This document shows, one piece after another, positions 1-6,174 of a stretch of DNA of 6,619 nucleotides (the first letter of the stretch is position 1; each line of letters begins with the position of its first letter). The stretch spans positions 1-6,619 of the forward strand of contig JAKAQR010000095.1 of the NCBI GenBank assembly GCA_021819725.1, given 5' to 3'. The DNA is from Actinomycetes bacterium. GTDB taxonomy: Bacteria > Actinomycetota > Acidimicrobiia > Acidimicrobiales > Acidimicrobiaceae. The notes beneath the pieces were generated by a model. The model saw only the letters and a list, made by a program, of their open reading frames with translations. It ran no database searches and was not told the origin of the DNA. The position numbers and the translations under genes were made by a program.

Positions 1-680
1 GACTTAGAGATCGTCAACGTGCGGGCCTCTCGGTCAAAGTCGGACCATCTGAGAGCTAGTGCCTCGCCACGACGCAGCCCAAGGGTTGCAAGGATCAGAA
101 ACAACGGCCCCAACCGCTCACCCTCACAAGCCTGGCGAAAGATCCCGATTTCCGCTGCCGACCAAGCCTTGAGTTCTTTGCGTGACTGCTTGATTGCCTT
201 GGTTCCGCTCGCTGGATCGCTCGTCATAAGTCCCTGGCTCACTCCCCACGCGCACGCTGACTGTAGCACCCGCCTCACGATCTGGCGTGATCTTGGTGAC
301 ATGCCCACATCCGCGATAGCTGAGTCAAGAGTCGAGGGTCGGAGAGTGTCGAGTCGTGCGTTACGTAAGTCGGCTAGCTTCTCAACCGCCCATCGATATT
401 GTCCCTGCGTTGCCTGGCTTACATCGGGCAGCTTCACATCGAGCCACAAGTCGAGCAACGCGCCGAGAGTCGAGGGCCTTTGCTGTTCGAGGTTCCGATC
501 CCGCTCGGCTCTGAACTCTGCCAAGGCCTGCTCGGCCTCGCCCTTGGTATTGGTGATTCGAGTACGTGTGCGAGTTCGTCCGAGTTCATCCGTCCAGCGC
601 AAGACTGCCCTGTAGTTATCAGGTCCGTAGAGCTTGACGCTCCCCATTCCCCTTGCCCTGCGTGTCTTGAGCTGTCCCAT
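1..680 (-). CDS. Tyrosine recombinase / phage-type integrase, N-terminal part (3' end beyond window)
   Basis: Catalyses site-specific integration and excision of a mobile element. Read on the minus strand from the ATG at 680-678, 226 codons stay open to the left edge. Residues 1-65 resemble the small N-terminal arm-binding domain (GSVKLYG, then a basic RTRTRTRITN strand and a helix). Residues 71-165 look like the SAM-like core-binding domain (TLGALLDLWLD onward). Residues 170-226 begin the catalytic domain, with ATLGLRRGEALALRWSD at 198-214, where Arg203 should be the first catalytic Arg. The HxxR box and the nucleophilic Tyr would lie outside the window. The start is uncertain: no good Shine-Dalgarno precedes 680, and an in-frame ATG at 647 (residue 12) follows a GGG-rich stretch. 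I keep 680 because the basic RRARGMGSV segment is usual in the family. It is co-oriented with and just downstream of tRNA-Ala, the classic arrangement for a tRNA-integrated element. The assignment is firm; the element type (prophage, ICE or island) cannot be told. Confidence 0.93.
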   Translation of the reverse strand, partial: MGQLKTRRARGMGSVKLYGPDNYRAVLRWTDELGRTRTRTRITNTKGEAEQALAEFRAERDRNLEQQRPSTLGALLDLWLDVKLPDVSQATQGQYRWAVEKLADLRNARLDTLRPSTLDSAIADVGMSPRSRQIVRRVLQSACAWGVSQGLMTSDPASGTKAIKQSRKELKAWSAAEIGIFRQACEGERLGPLFLILATLGLRRGEALALRWSDFDREARTLTISK

Positions 681-707
681 GCTGTTTATTGTAGTCCCAT
701 AATTCGT

Positions 708-729
708 TAGGGGCCAGCGTAGGGGCCAG
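708..729. repeat. Tandem direct repeat TAGGGGCCAG x2, upstream of integrase
   Basis: The 10-mer TAGGGGCCAG occurs at 708-717 and again at 720-729, giving a 12-bp period. It lies between the tRNA 3' end and the integrase start codon. Short direct repeats at this place in integrative elements are commonly arm-type integrase sites or binding sites for an excision factor. That function is inferred from position, not shown by the sequence. Confidence 0.6.
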
Positions 730-787
730 AGAGGTTTGCTAGAGGCTATACATTGATGCACATACACGCTCTGAGCTGGGGGTTTGA

Positions 788-832
788 TGGTGGAGACGAG
801 GGGACTCGAACCCCTGACCTCCTGCGTGCAAA
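788..832. other. Probable attachment site (att) in the 3' half of tRNA-Ala
   Basis: Tyrosine-recombinase elements commonly integrate within the anticodon-loop-to-3' end segment of a tRNA gene and restore the tRNA with their own copy. Here an integrase gene lies directly downstream of an intact tRNA, so one att junction should fall in this segment, with the element to the left. The exact core is not visible because the second att copy, a partial repeat of this sequence, would be outside the window. Confidence 0.45.
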
Positions 833-863
833 GCAGGCGCTCTTCCAGCTGAGCTACGCCCCC
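788..863 (-). tRNA. tRNA-Ala (anticodon TGC)
   Basis: The minus strand folds into a full cloverleaf. The acceptor stem GGGGGCG pairs with CGTCTCC and includes the G3:U70 wobble pair that identifies alanine tRNAs. The D arm is GCTC...GAGC. The anticodon stem CCTGC/GCAGG encloses the loop TTTGCAC, with the anticodon complement at 828-830. The T arm AGGGG-TTCGAGT-CCCCT lies at 799-815. The CCA tail is encoded (788-790), so the gene is 76 nt. The gene is intact, so integration at its 3' end has not damaged it. It is divergent from the permease operon and reads toward the integrase. Confidence 0.98.
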
Positions 864-1048
864 ATTGTGCGATCAAGCTAATCTCGCTCAGCCCTAGAGT
901 CTAACTGGCTCCTAAGGGCAGCCGACTGTTCTCGCTGAAGGAGGTTATCGCGAAGCTCCTCGCCCCAACCCGACCATTCTCTAGCGCCCAAACCACGGTT
1001 TCCCCTGGGTGGAGGGACGCTCCGCATCTTCACAAGGGGGCAGCAGCG

Positions 1049-1078
1049 TTGTAACATAAATTTCACTACTTTTCTAAT
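1049..1078 (+). promoter_or_regulatory. Candidate promoter for the permease-amidase operon
   Basis: A -35-like TTGTAA (1049-1054, four of six matches to TTGACA) and a -10-like TCTAAT (1073-1078, five of six matches to TATAAT) are separated by 18 bp. This would start transcription near 1085 and leave a leader of about 60 nt before the permease ATG. It lies in a locally AT-rich patch, unlike its surroundings. The call is by eye only. Confidence 0.4.
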
Positions 1079-1131
1079 CCGAATGAAAACTATCTACTAT
1101 GCTCGACGTAGTTGCGGTTCGATCGCATGGC

Positions 1132-1140
1132 AAAGGGGGG
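1132..1140 (+). promoter_or_regulatory. Ribosome binding site deciding the permease start
   Basis: The purine run AAAGGGGGG ends 5 nt before ATG 1146. The in-frame ATG at 1083 has no comparable site and would add a 21-residue tail unlike the family, so 1146 is preferred. Confidence 0.6.
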
Positions 1141-1145
1141 ACAAG

Positions 1146-2615
1146 ATGGCAAATGGAGCAAAAGAGCCGGGTCGATTGCGAGCAGGTGCGATCGGTCGGC
1201 GCGAGGTTCTCTTCCAAAGCATCACCGCGATGGCACCAGGCGCCGCAATCGCAGCATCAATTCCAGCTGGCGCTGGCTTCGCTGGTGGAGCGCTGACACT
1301 CGCCGTCATAGTTGCCCTCATTGGTAGTCTGCTCACAGCCTTTTCCATCAGCGAGCTTGCCTCTCGTATCCCCTCCGCTGGGTCGTTCGCTACCTACGCC
1401 TCCAGGGCCCTGCATCCAGCGGTTGGTTTTTTCGTTGGGTGGGGATATGTGTTTGTGTATGCGCTCGTTCCTGCCCTGCTGTTTCTCCAACTTGGCTTCA
1501 CCATCGCGGGAACTTTCAATTCTGAATTCGGTTACCCAAGCGACCTGTGGTGGCCATGGTCCTTGGTCGGCATCGCTTTGGTTGGCGTGCTCGCTCTGCT
1601 CGGGATCACGACCTCGGCCAAAACCGGCACAATCTTAGGAAGTGTCGAGATCATTATCTTCTTAGCGGCTGGCATCCTGTTTGTAATCCACGCGGGATCG
1701 CATAATACCCTTTCGGTTTTCACCACGAAGTACACACCAAAGGGTTTCCACGGCGTCACAGGTGTATTCGCGGGCTCCGTCTACAGCCTCTTGGCATTTG
1801 CTGGTTTTGAAGCAGCTGCCCCGCTAGCAGAAGAGGCCAAAGACCCCAAACGTACCATTCGGTTTGCAATTCTTGGTTCAACCCTCGCTATTGGCTTGAT
1901 CTACGTCTTCACCACCTATGCGGCCTCTGTCGCCTACGGGCCGTCGCGCTTCGCTTCATTCGCTGGCGCAGGCTCAGCCTCCTGGATCGGTCTCAGCCGA
2001 GACTTCTACGGTCTGTTTTGGATCCTTATATTCCTCGCGATTATCAACTCCACGATCGGCAACGCCAACGCGGGCACGTCTGTTTCGACACGCATGGCCT
2101 TTGCATTGGGAAGAATTGGGGTATTCCCTGTCATCCTCGGCAAGGTACACGCGAAAACCAAGGTTCCCCACGTTGCTGTCTATTCCCAGATCATCGTTTC
2201 AGCAGCAGCCACGCTACTCCTTGGGCTTGCCTTCGGGCCAGAAAACGGTTTCGCGCTGGATGGTACGCTAATCACGATTGTAGTAGTAGCCGTCTATATC
2301 CTCATGAACCTCTCCTCAATGGTCTATTTCGCACGCGCGATCTCCGAGGAGCGCTTCAATATCCTCTCGCATGGTATCATTCCCATCCTTGCCATCGCCT
2401 TTCTACTGCCAGCCCTCCTTGCCGGCGCTGGTATTGCTGCCTTTTCGTTCATATCTCCGCTAACCGCTCCTGCCTCGTATGCCGGTCCGATTGTCGCAAT
2501 CTGGCTGCTACTCGGCGTGATAGTATTCATTCGGCTTCGTGCGGCCTCTCCAGGTGCGGTCAGTCGTATCTCCGAGGTCTTCCTCGAAGAGATTATCGAT
2601 GTACCGGAGGCATAA
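1146..2615 (+). CDS. APC-superfamily permease (amino acid/amine transporter)
   Basis: An inner-membrane secondary transporter of the amino acid-polyamine-organocation superfamily, 489 residues, the usual length. About 12 hydrophobic segments can be seen. The first (about 25-50) carries the glycine-rich unwound-helix region, ITAMAPGAAIAASIPAGAG. The family's most recognisable motif follows TM6: FAGFEAAAPLAEEAKDPKRT at about residues 218-237. A short hydrophilic N-terminus and a C-terminal acidic tail (EVFLEEIIDVPEA) are cytoplasmic by family topology. The start is set by the AAAGGGGGG site. The stop overlaps the ATG of the amidase gene by one base (TAATG), which points to translational coupling and a shared substrate path. 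The superfamily call is firm, but the substrate cannot be read from sequence. From context an amide, or an amino acid or amine processed with it, is possible. The family differs from the AmiS/UreI channels usually paired with amidases. Confidence 0.93.
   Translation: MANGAKEPGRLRAGAIGRREVLFQSITAMAPGAAIAASIPAGAGFAGGALTLAVIVALIGSLLTAFSISELASRIPSAGSFATYASRALHPAVGFFVGWGYVFVYALVPALLFLQLGFTIAGTFNSEFGYPSDLWWPWSLVGIALVGVLALLGITTSAKTGTILGSVEIIIFLAAGILFVIHAGSHNTLSVFTTKYTPKGFHGVTGVFAGSVYSLLAFAGFEAAAPLAEEAKDPKRTIRFAILGSTLAIGLIYVFTTYAASVAYGPSRFASFAGAGSASWIGLSRDFYGLFWILIFLAIINSTIGNANAGTSVSTRMAFALGRIGVFPVILGKVHAKTKVPHVAVYSQIIVSAAATLLLGLAFGPENGFALDGTLITIVVVAVYILMNLSSMVYFARAISEERFNILSHGIIPILAIAFLLPALLAGAGIAAFSFISPLTAPASYAGPIVAIWLLLGVIVFIRLRAASPGAVSRISEVFLEEIIDVPEA
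2606..2610 (+). promoter_or_regulatory. Ribosome binding site of the amidase inside the permease 3' end
   Basis: GGAGG lies within the last codons of the permease, 4 nt before the amidase ATG at 2615. Together with the TAATG stop-start overlap it supports coupled translation and excludes the long upstream extension of the amidase frame. Confidence 0.7.
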
Positions 2616-3640
2616 TGGACAATCCAGTTATCAACTTCACTCCATCCGCAGAACAACTCTGTTGGACTTTTGGTGGTCGTAAACCAGTGATGGAGATCGA
2701 GCCAGGAACAATCCTTGAAGTGTTCACCGAAGACTGCTTCGCAGGGAAAGTTCGCTCGAGATCCGATCTCGTATCCGAAGTCTGTGAGTTTCCCTTTCTC
2801 AATCCACAGACCGGCCCCTTTTATATCAAGGGGGCACAGCCAGGCGATACAGTCGTCGCTCACTTCATCGACATCGAACCTGCCCGAGACTGGGCAGTCT
2901 CCACGACCGTACCACTTTTTGGGGCACTGACCTCGACTCACCTCACCGCTACTTTGCAGGACCCCTTACCAGAAATCGTTTGGATCTGGGAACTGGATCG
3001 AGCGACGCGCCAATGTCGATTCCGGGCCTCCGGCAGCGACTTTTCTGTCGAGCTTCCTATGGACCCGATGCACGGAACTGTAGGAGTTGCACCGGCAAAT
3101 CTCGAGGTCCGATCTGCTCTTGTTCCCGACGCCCACGGAGGCAACATGGACACTCCTGAGCTACGGGCAGGAGTCACTTGTTATCTCGGAGTCAATGTTG
3201 AAGGTGCGCTCTTCTCCCTCGGTGATGGTCATGCTCGCCAAGGCGAGGGGGAGAGTTGCGGCGTGGCCGTCGAGTGTGCGATGAATACCGTTGTATATAT
3301 CGATCTCATCAAAGGCGTGGCGACCCCTTGGCCCAAACTCGAATCCGACATGTACCTCATGACAACCGGCTCGGCTCGACCTCTTGAGGATGCTTTTAGG
3401 ATCGCGCAAGTCGAGATGGTCGACTGGGTCGCCTCTCTGTGCGGTATCGGACGTATGGACTCCTACCAACTCGTCTCTCAACTAGTTGAGTCGCCTTTAG
3501 CGAACGTGTGTGATACCAATTACACCTCCGTCGCGAAGGTAGGTCGCAAGTATCTCGGAGACAGTGCAGCTCCCTATCAAAATGCGCATCGTCACGCAGC
3601 GCAAATTGCCAGCGAATATCGAGCAACCCACCGACTCTAA
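2615..3640 (+). CDS. Acetamidase/formamidase family amidohydrolase
   Basis: A cytoplasmic metal-dependent amidase of the FmdA/AmdA family, which hydrolyses formamide or short aliphatic amides to the carboxylate and ammonia. The product is 341 residues, within the family's usual range. Visible family landmarks, in order: FIDIEPARDW (about 84-93), the PMHGTVGVAP segment (151-160, where many members have an aliphatic residue at the His), HGGNMDT (174-180) and the signature GDGHARQGEGE (203-213) with the following CGVAVE ending in Glu220. The His and Asp residues of the last two motifs are the likely metal ligands. The start is fixed by GGAGG at 2606-2610 and the one-base overlap with the permease; the frame is open far upstream, but that part is only an overlap with the permease gene. 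It probably yields ammonium for nitrogen supply or pH defence. Substrate choice among formamide, acetamide and others cannot be set from sequence. Confidence 0.93.
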   Translation: MDNPVINFTPSAEQLCWTFGGRKPVMEIEPGTILEVFTEDCFAGKVRSRSDLVSEVCEFPFLNPQTGPFYIKGAQPGDTVVAHFIDIEPARDWAVSTTVPLFGALTSTHLTATLQDPLPEIVWIWELDRATRQCRFRASGSDFSVELPMDPMHGTVGVAPANLEVRSALVPDAHGGNMDTPELRAGVTCYLGVNVEGALFSLGDGHARQGEGESCGVAVECAMNTVVYIDLIKGVATPWPKLESDMYLMTTGSARPLEDAFRIAQVEMVDWVASLCGIGRMDSYQLVSQLVESPLANVCDTNYTSVAKVGRKYLGDSAAPYQNAHRHAAQIASEYRATHRL

Positions 3641-3672
3641 TCTCGCCACAGACGTTCTTTCGTTCCTGCTCT

Positions 3673-3676
3673 AGGA
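3673..3676 (+). promoter_or_regulatory. Ribosome binding site deciding the acetyltransferase start
   Basis: AGGA overlaps the first possible ATG (3676) and so cannot serve it, but stands 8 nt before the ATG at 3685. This favours 3685 as the true start. Confidence 0.5.
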
Positions 3677-3684
3677 TGACCGCC

Positions 3685-4182
3685 ATGGGAACTTCCGCCA
3701 ATCGCCATCACAGCCTGGTACAACTTGACGAGTCAGACTGGCCCCTGTGGCGCTGCCTCAGACTTCAAGCACTTGAGGACGCTCCGGACGCCTTTGGTTC
3801 GACTCTTGCCCAGTGGAGCGGGGTGAACGACCTGGAAGAACGATGGCGCGATCGCCTTCGGAGTTGTGGTACCGCAATCGTCTGTATTGTCGACCAGCAG
3901 CCAGCTGGGATGGTTGCAACCACGCCACCGATAGCCACCGAAACTGAACTCCAGTCAATGTGGGTAGCTCCACAATTTCGAGGATCCGGTGTCGGCGACC
4001 AGCTCGTCGTTGCCATGCTCGACTGGGCTCGACAACACGAACTCAGACAAGTCCGACTGAGGGTTCGCCTGATGAACCTGGTGGCGCAGCGCCTCTACCA
4101 ACGACATGGCTTCATCGACGCTGGCAAACCCCCAGACGAGGTGCACGGCGTGTGTGAGATAGAGATGGTGCATCTCCTGTAA
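3685..4182 (+). CDS. GNAT-family N-acetyltransferase
   Basis: A cytoplasmic acetyl-CoA-dependent acyltransferase of the GCN5-related family, 165 residues from the preferred start (168 from ATG 3676). The N-terminal half has the usual first strand and helices (LRLQALEDAPDAFGSTL at about 26-42, a common opening in this subgroup). Motif A is at about 89-115: LQSMWVAPQFRGSGVGDQLV, containing the Q/R-x-x-G-x-G/A pyrophosphate loop as QFRGSG (97-102). Motif B is NLVAQRLYQRHGF at 131-143, with the Asn and Tyr typical of the family. It follows the amidase by 44 bp with no terminator-like hairpin between them, so it is probably the last gene of the operon. The acceptor substrate is unknown. It could modify an amine or amino acid linked to the permease and amidase, or a protein, or be unrelated. 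Confidence 0.9.
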   Translation: MGTSANRHHSLVQLDESDWPLWRCLRLQALEDAPDAFGSTLAQWSGVNDLEERWRDRLRSCGTAIVCIVDQQPAGMVATTPPIATETELQSMWVAPQFRGSGVGDQLVVAMLDWARQHELRQVRLRVRLMNLVAQRLYQRHGFIDAGKPPDEVHGVCEIEMVHLL

Positions 4183-4225
4183 GGATCACCCATCCGTCAT
4201 CCTCGCTACTCGAATGGAAAACGCA

Positions 4226-4249
4226 GGTGATCTGGCGTCGCCAATCACC
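4226..4249 (+). terminator. Bulged hairpin after the acetyltransferase gene, possible terminator
   Basis: GGTGAT (4226-4231) pairs with ATCACC (4244-4249), and TGGC (4233-4236) with GCCA (4240-4243). This gives ten base pairs with a single bulged C and a 3-nt loop, 43 bp after the stop codon. No T-run follows, so it is not a canonical intrinsic terminator. It could be a 3' stabilising hairpin or a factor-dependent end. Confidence 0.35.
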
Positions 4250-4381
4250 GTTGGCCGTGAACGACCATTAAAGGGACGGCAGGACATTCATCCACCGAAG
4301 TTATCGGTAATCGTTTGGACCATCCCAATCCAGCGCCAATACTGTGGTGAGAGGGTTACCGGTCGCGAACACGCCGCAGTT

Positions 4382-4403
4382 GTTAACCTTTCGTTCATGC
4401 TTC
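4382..4403 (+). promoter_or_regulatory. Possible PHO-box-like direct repeat upstream of the phosphate carrier
   Basis: Two successive 11-nt units begin GTTAACC (4382) and GTTCATG (4393), and a weaker third unit begins CATTACC (4404). PhoP/PhoB sites are built of 11-nt direct repeats whose actinobacterial core resembles GTTCACC. Position, about 100 bp before a phosphate symporter gene, fits phosphate-starvation control. The match is imperfect and judged by eye. Confidence 0.3.
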
Positions 4404-4490
4404 CATTACCGCAGCGCAACCTTTTGTTTCCCTTGTGCTCGCACTGACCTACTAACTTAATGAGCCAGAGCAAGGAACATGTTCGCGGTC

Positions 4491-4496
4491 AGGAGG
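4491..4496 (+). promoter_or_regulatory. Ribosome binding site deciding the MFS start
   Basis: AGGAGG stands 8 nt before ATG 4505. The earlier in-frame ATG at 4460 has no purine-rich site upstream, so the 15-residue longer form is unlikely. Confidence 0.75.
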
Positions 4497-4504
4497 ATTG
4501 CGCA

Positions 4505-5941
4505 ATGGCAGGGTCTGACGCATCAGTGAAGAGCCTCTATCACTCACTCGATGAGGCGAAGGTGGGCCGTAAACACTGGCTAACCGTCTTTACTTCAGGG
4601 ATGGGCTTCTTCACCGACGCCTATGACCTCTTCATTATCGGCACAGTCACCGTTCTACTCACTCCGATCTTCCATCTGAACACCAACCAGATCTCACTGC
4701 TCAATTCAATCTCACTGTTGGCTTCGGTTGCTGGCGCGCTGACATTCGGACGCCTCATGGACAAGCTCGGTCGCAAGAGAATGTATGGCGTCGAGGTAGC
4801 GATTCTGGTCATCGGCGCTATTTTGAGCGCCTTCGCGTGGAACTTTACCTCCCTCATGATCTTTCGTGTCATCGTCGGCTACGGAGTAGGAGGTGACTAC
4901 GCAACCTCTGCCGTCATCACCTCAGAGTACTCGAATCGCCGATCGCGGGGAAAACTAATCGGAACCGTCTTCTCGATGCAAGCGCTCGGCCTGATCGCGG
5001 GACCCGCGATAGCATCGATCTTCTTGAGCAGCGGAGTCCCTTCAGATCTCGCTTGGCGTCTCATGCTCGGGCTCGGCGCGGTGCCAGCAGCCTCAGTGAT
5101 TTATCTGCGCCGCAAGATTCGCGAAACACCAAGGTACACCCTGGGGATACAGGGAGATCTTGCCGCAACCGCCACGACCGTCGAGTGGATCACTGGAGAG
5201 CACACCGTCACCGCACCAGGCATAACTACCCCAACCGCAGCACTACCTCGCCCGACTACAAGGCTCACGCAGAGACCCTTCCTGCTGCGGCTGGTAGGAA
5301 CAGCAGGTGGCTGGTTCCTCCTCGACATCGCCTTCTACGGCAACTCAGTGTCTTCACCGTTAATACTGAAGCTCCTTCAGCCCAAGGGTTCGCTGCTTGA
5401 CCATACGCTACTCTCATTATTGATCTTCGTTGTTGCTGCCTTCCCCGGATATTGGCTCGCGGTTTTTCTCATGGATCGTATCGGTCGTAAACGGATCCAA
5501 TGGCAAGGCTTTGCAGTCATGGCCGCGGCCTTTGCACTCATCTGGCTCATACCCGACGGCGCAACCTCAGTGGCGGTCTTCTTACCGCTATTCGCGCTGA
5601 GCTACTTCTTCACCGAGTTCGGTCCAAATGTCACTACCTTCGTCTATCCGGCCGAAATTTTCCCGACTTCGATGCGTGGAACTGCTGATGGGATCTCTGC
5701 CGCCATGGGCAAGTTTGGTGGGTTCCTCGGCGCACTCCTCGTCCCCCATCTGCTTCAATCCATGGGCATCAGCGGCGTTATGGGAATCATGGCAGGCGTA
5801 TCCATCGTGGGAGTCCTCCTTACCATCACGACGCTGCCAGAACCGCGGGGTCGCTCACTCGAGGACGTGTCCCAGGAGATGCCAGCACTCCAAGTATCAC
5901 AGGCGTCGCAAAGTGACTCGCCGACGGCCACTGCCAGCTGA
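4505..5941 (+). CDS. MFS phosphate:H+ symporter (PHS family)
   Basis: A 478-residue inner-membrane carrier of the major facilitator superfamily with about 12 membrane segments in two halves, split by a hydrophilic central loop at about 203-258. Motif A appears in each half: GRLMDKLGRKR (82-92) and MDRIGRKR (323-330). PHS hallmarks are GMGFFTDAYDLF (32-43), GVGGDYATSAVITSEY (127-142) and FFTEFGPNVTTF (368-379) followed by GISAAMGK (396-403). From memory, phosphate in the fungal homologue PiPT is held by Tyr150, Gln177, Trp320, Asp324, Tyr328, Asn431 and Lys459. Tyr132, Gln159, Trp270, Asp274, Tyr278, Asn375 and Lys403 here have the same identities and spacings within each cluster, and Asp131 matches PiPT Asp149. 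This argues for proton-coupled inorganic phosphate uptake rather than sugar or aromatic acid transport, although some PHS-like bacterial carriers take other anions. It appears monocistronic, with a Ser/Thr-rich C-terminal tail. Confidence 0.9.
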   Translation: MAGSDASVKSLYHSLDEAKVGRKHWLTVFTSGMGFFTDAYDLFIIGTVTVLLTPIFHLNTNQISLLNSISLLASVAGALTFGRLMDKLGRKRMYGVEVAILVIGAILSAFAWNFTSLMIFRVIVGYGVGGDYATSAVITSEYSNRRSRGKLIGTVFSMQALGLIAGPAIASIFLSSGVPSDLAWRLMLGLGAVPAASVIYLRRKIRETPRYTLGIQGDLAATATTVEWITGEHTVTAPGITTPTAALPRPTTRLTQRPFLLRLVGTAGGWFLLDIAFYGNSVSSPLILKLLQPKGSLLDHTLLSLLIFVVAAFPGYWLAVFLMDRIGRKRIQWQGFAVMAAAFALIWLIPDGATSVAVFLPLFALSYFFTEFGPNVTTFVYPAEIFPTSMRGTADGISAAMGKFGGFLGALLVPHLLQSMGISGVMGIMAGVSIVGVLLTITTLPEPRGRSLEDVSQEMPALQVSQASQSDSPTATAS

Positions 5942-5997
5942 ACAGGCGTGCCGCTCCAATGGCAATCCTCGGCTTATCGGGCTCTTCCACCTCTAGG

Positions 5998-6046
5998 CAC
6001 AGGCTCGGTCTTCACATTAAGGATGACGGGGGAAGTGTCGCCTGTG
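5998..6046. repeat. Inverted repeat downstream of the MFS gene
   Basis: CACAGGC (5998-6004) pairs with GCCTGTG (6040-6046). Inside, CTTC (6009-6012) can pair with GAAG (6032-6035), giving a two-part stem with a loop of about 19 nt. It begins 57 bp after the MFS stop and could mark the 3' end of that transcript, but no T-run follows. Confidence 0.35.
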
Positions 6047-6081
6047 TTCACCAAGTCGTCGCTCCTACTAGCGGCCGCATA

Positions 6082-6174
6082 TCGTTGCTCGCAGCGAATC
6101 ATCGATAGCGCCGAGGGGCTCCGCCCCCAGACGAGGCAGGATAGCTGCCTTGTCGCTAGGATCGTGTGATCCTA
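6082..6174. repeat. Cluster of four short hairpins
   Basis: Four consecutive stem-loops occur in 93 bases: TCGTTG/CAGCGA (6082-6097, one G-T pair, 4-nt loop), GGGGC/GCCCC (6115-6127, 3-nt loop), AGGCAG/CTGCCT (6134-6150, 5-nt loop) and TAGGATC/GATCCTA (6157-6174, 4-nt loop). The 8-mer ACGAGGCA recurs at 6131-6138 and 6174-6181. No T-run follows any stem on either strand. It could be a structured RNA, a transcription end or a palindromic intergenic repeat. Confidence 0.5.

Larger units (their letters stand above)
4183..4504. other. Intergenic region between the amidase operon and the phosphate transporter
   Basis: 322 bases without a convincing gene. It carries a bulged hairpin (4226-4249), a PHO-box-like repeat (4382-4403, perhaps to 4414) and the Shine-Dalgarno site of the next gene. 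An open frame at 4214-4447 lacks a ribosome binding site and recognisable content. The promoter of the MFS gene should lie here, but no good -10/-35 pair stands out. Confidence 0.7.

Noticed and set aside
19..615. Long plus-strand open frame (198 codons)
   Set aside because: It lies antisense to the integrase, whose minus-strand frame shows clear domain motifs; its Ser/Arg-rich composition is typical of a shadow.
878..1066. 62-codon minus-strand frame between tRNA-Ala and the permease
   Set aside because: It has a GTG start, no visible Shine-Dalgarno and no recognisable motif, and it occupies the likely tRNA promoter region.
1083..1145. Upstream ATG giving a 21-residue longer permease
   Set aside because: It has no ribosome binding site, whereas AAAGGGGGG precedes ATG 1146, and 1083 falls at about the predicted transcription start.
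2018..2614. 199-residue N-terminal extension of the amidase frame
   Set aside because: It is an out-of-frame overlap with the permease gene; GGAGG and the TAATG overlap place the real start at 2615.
2324..2941. 205-codon minus-strand frame
   Set aside because: It is antisense to the permease 3' end and amidase 5' end, with no family features.
4214..4447. 77-codon plus-strand frame before the MFS gene
   Set aside because: It has no Shine-Dalgarno and no motif, and it overlaps the hairpin and the regulatory candidate.
4460..4504. Upstream start for the MFS gene
   Set aside because: There is no ribosome site before 4460, whereas AGGAGG is ideally spaced for 4505.
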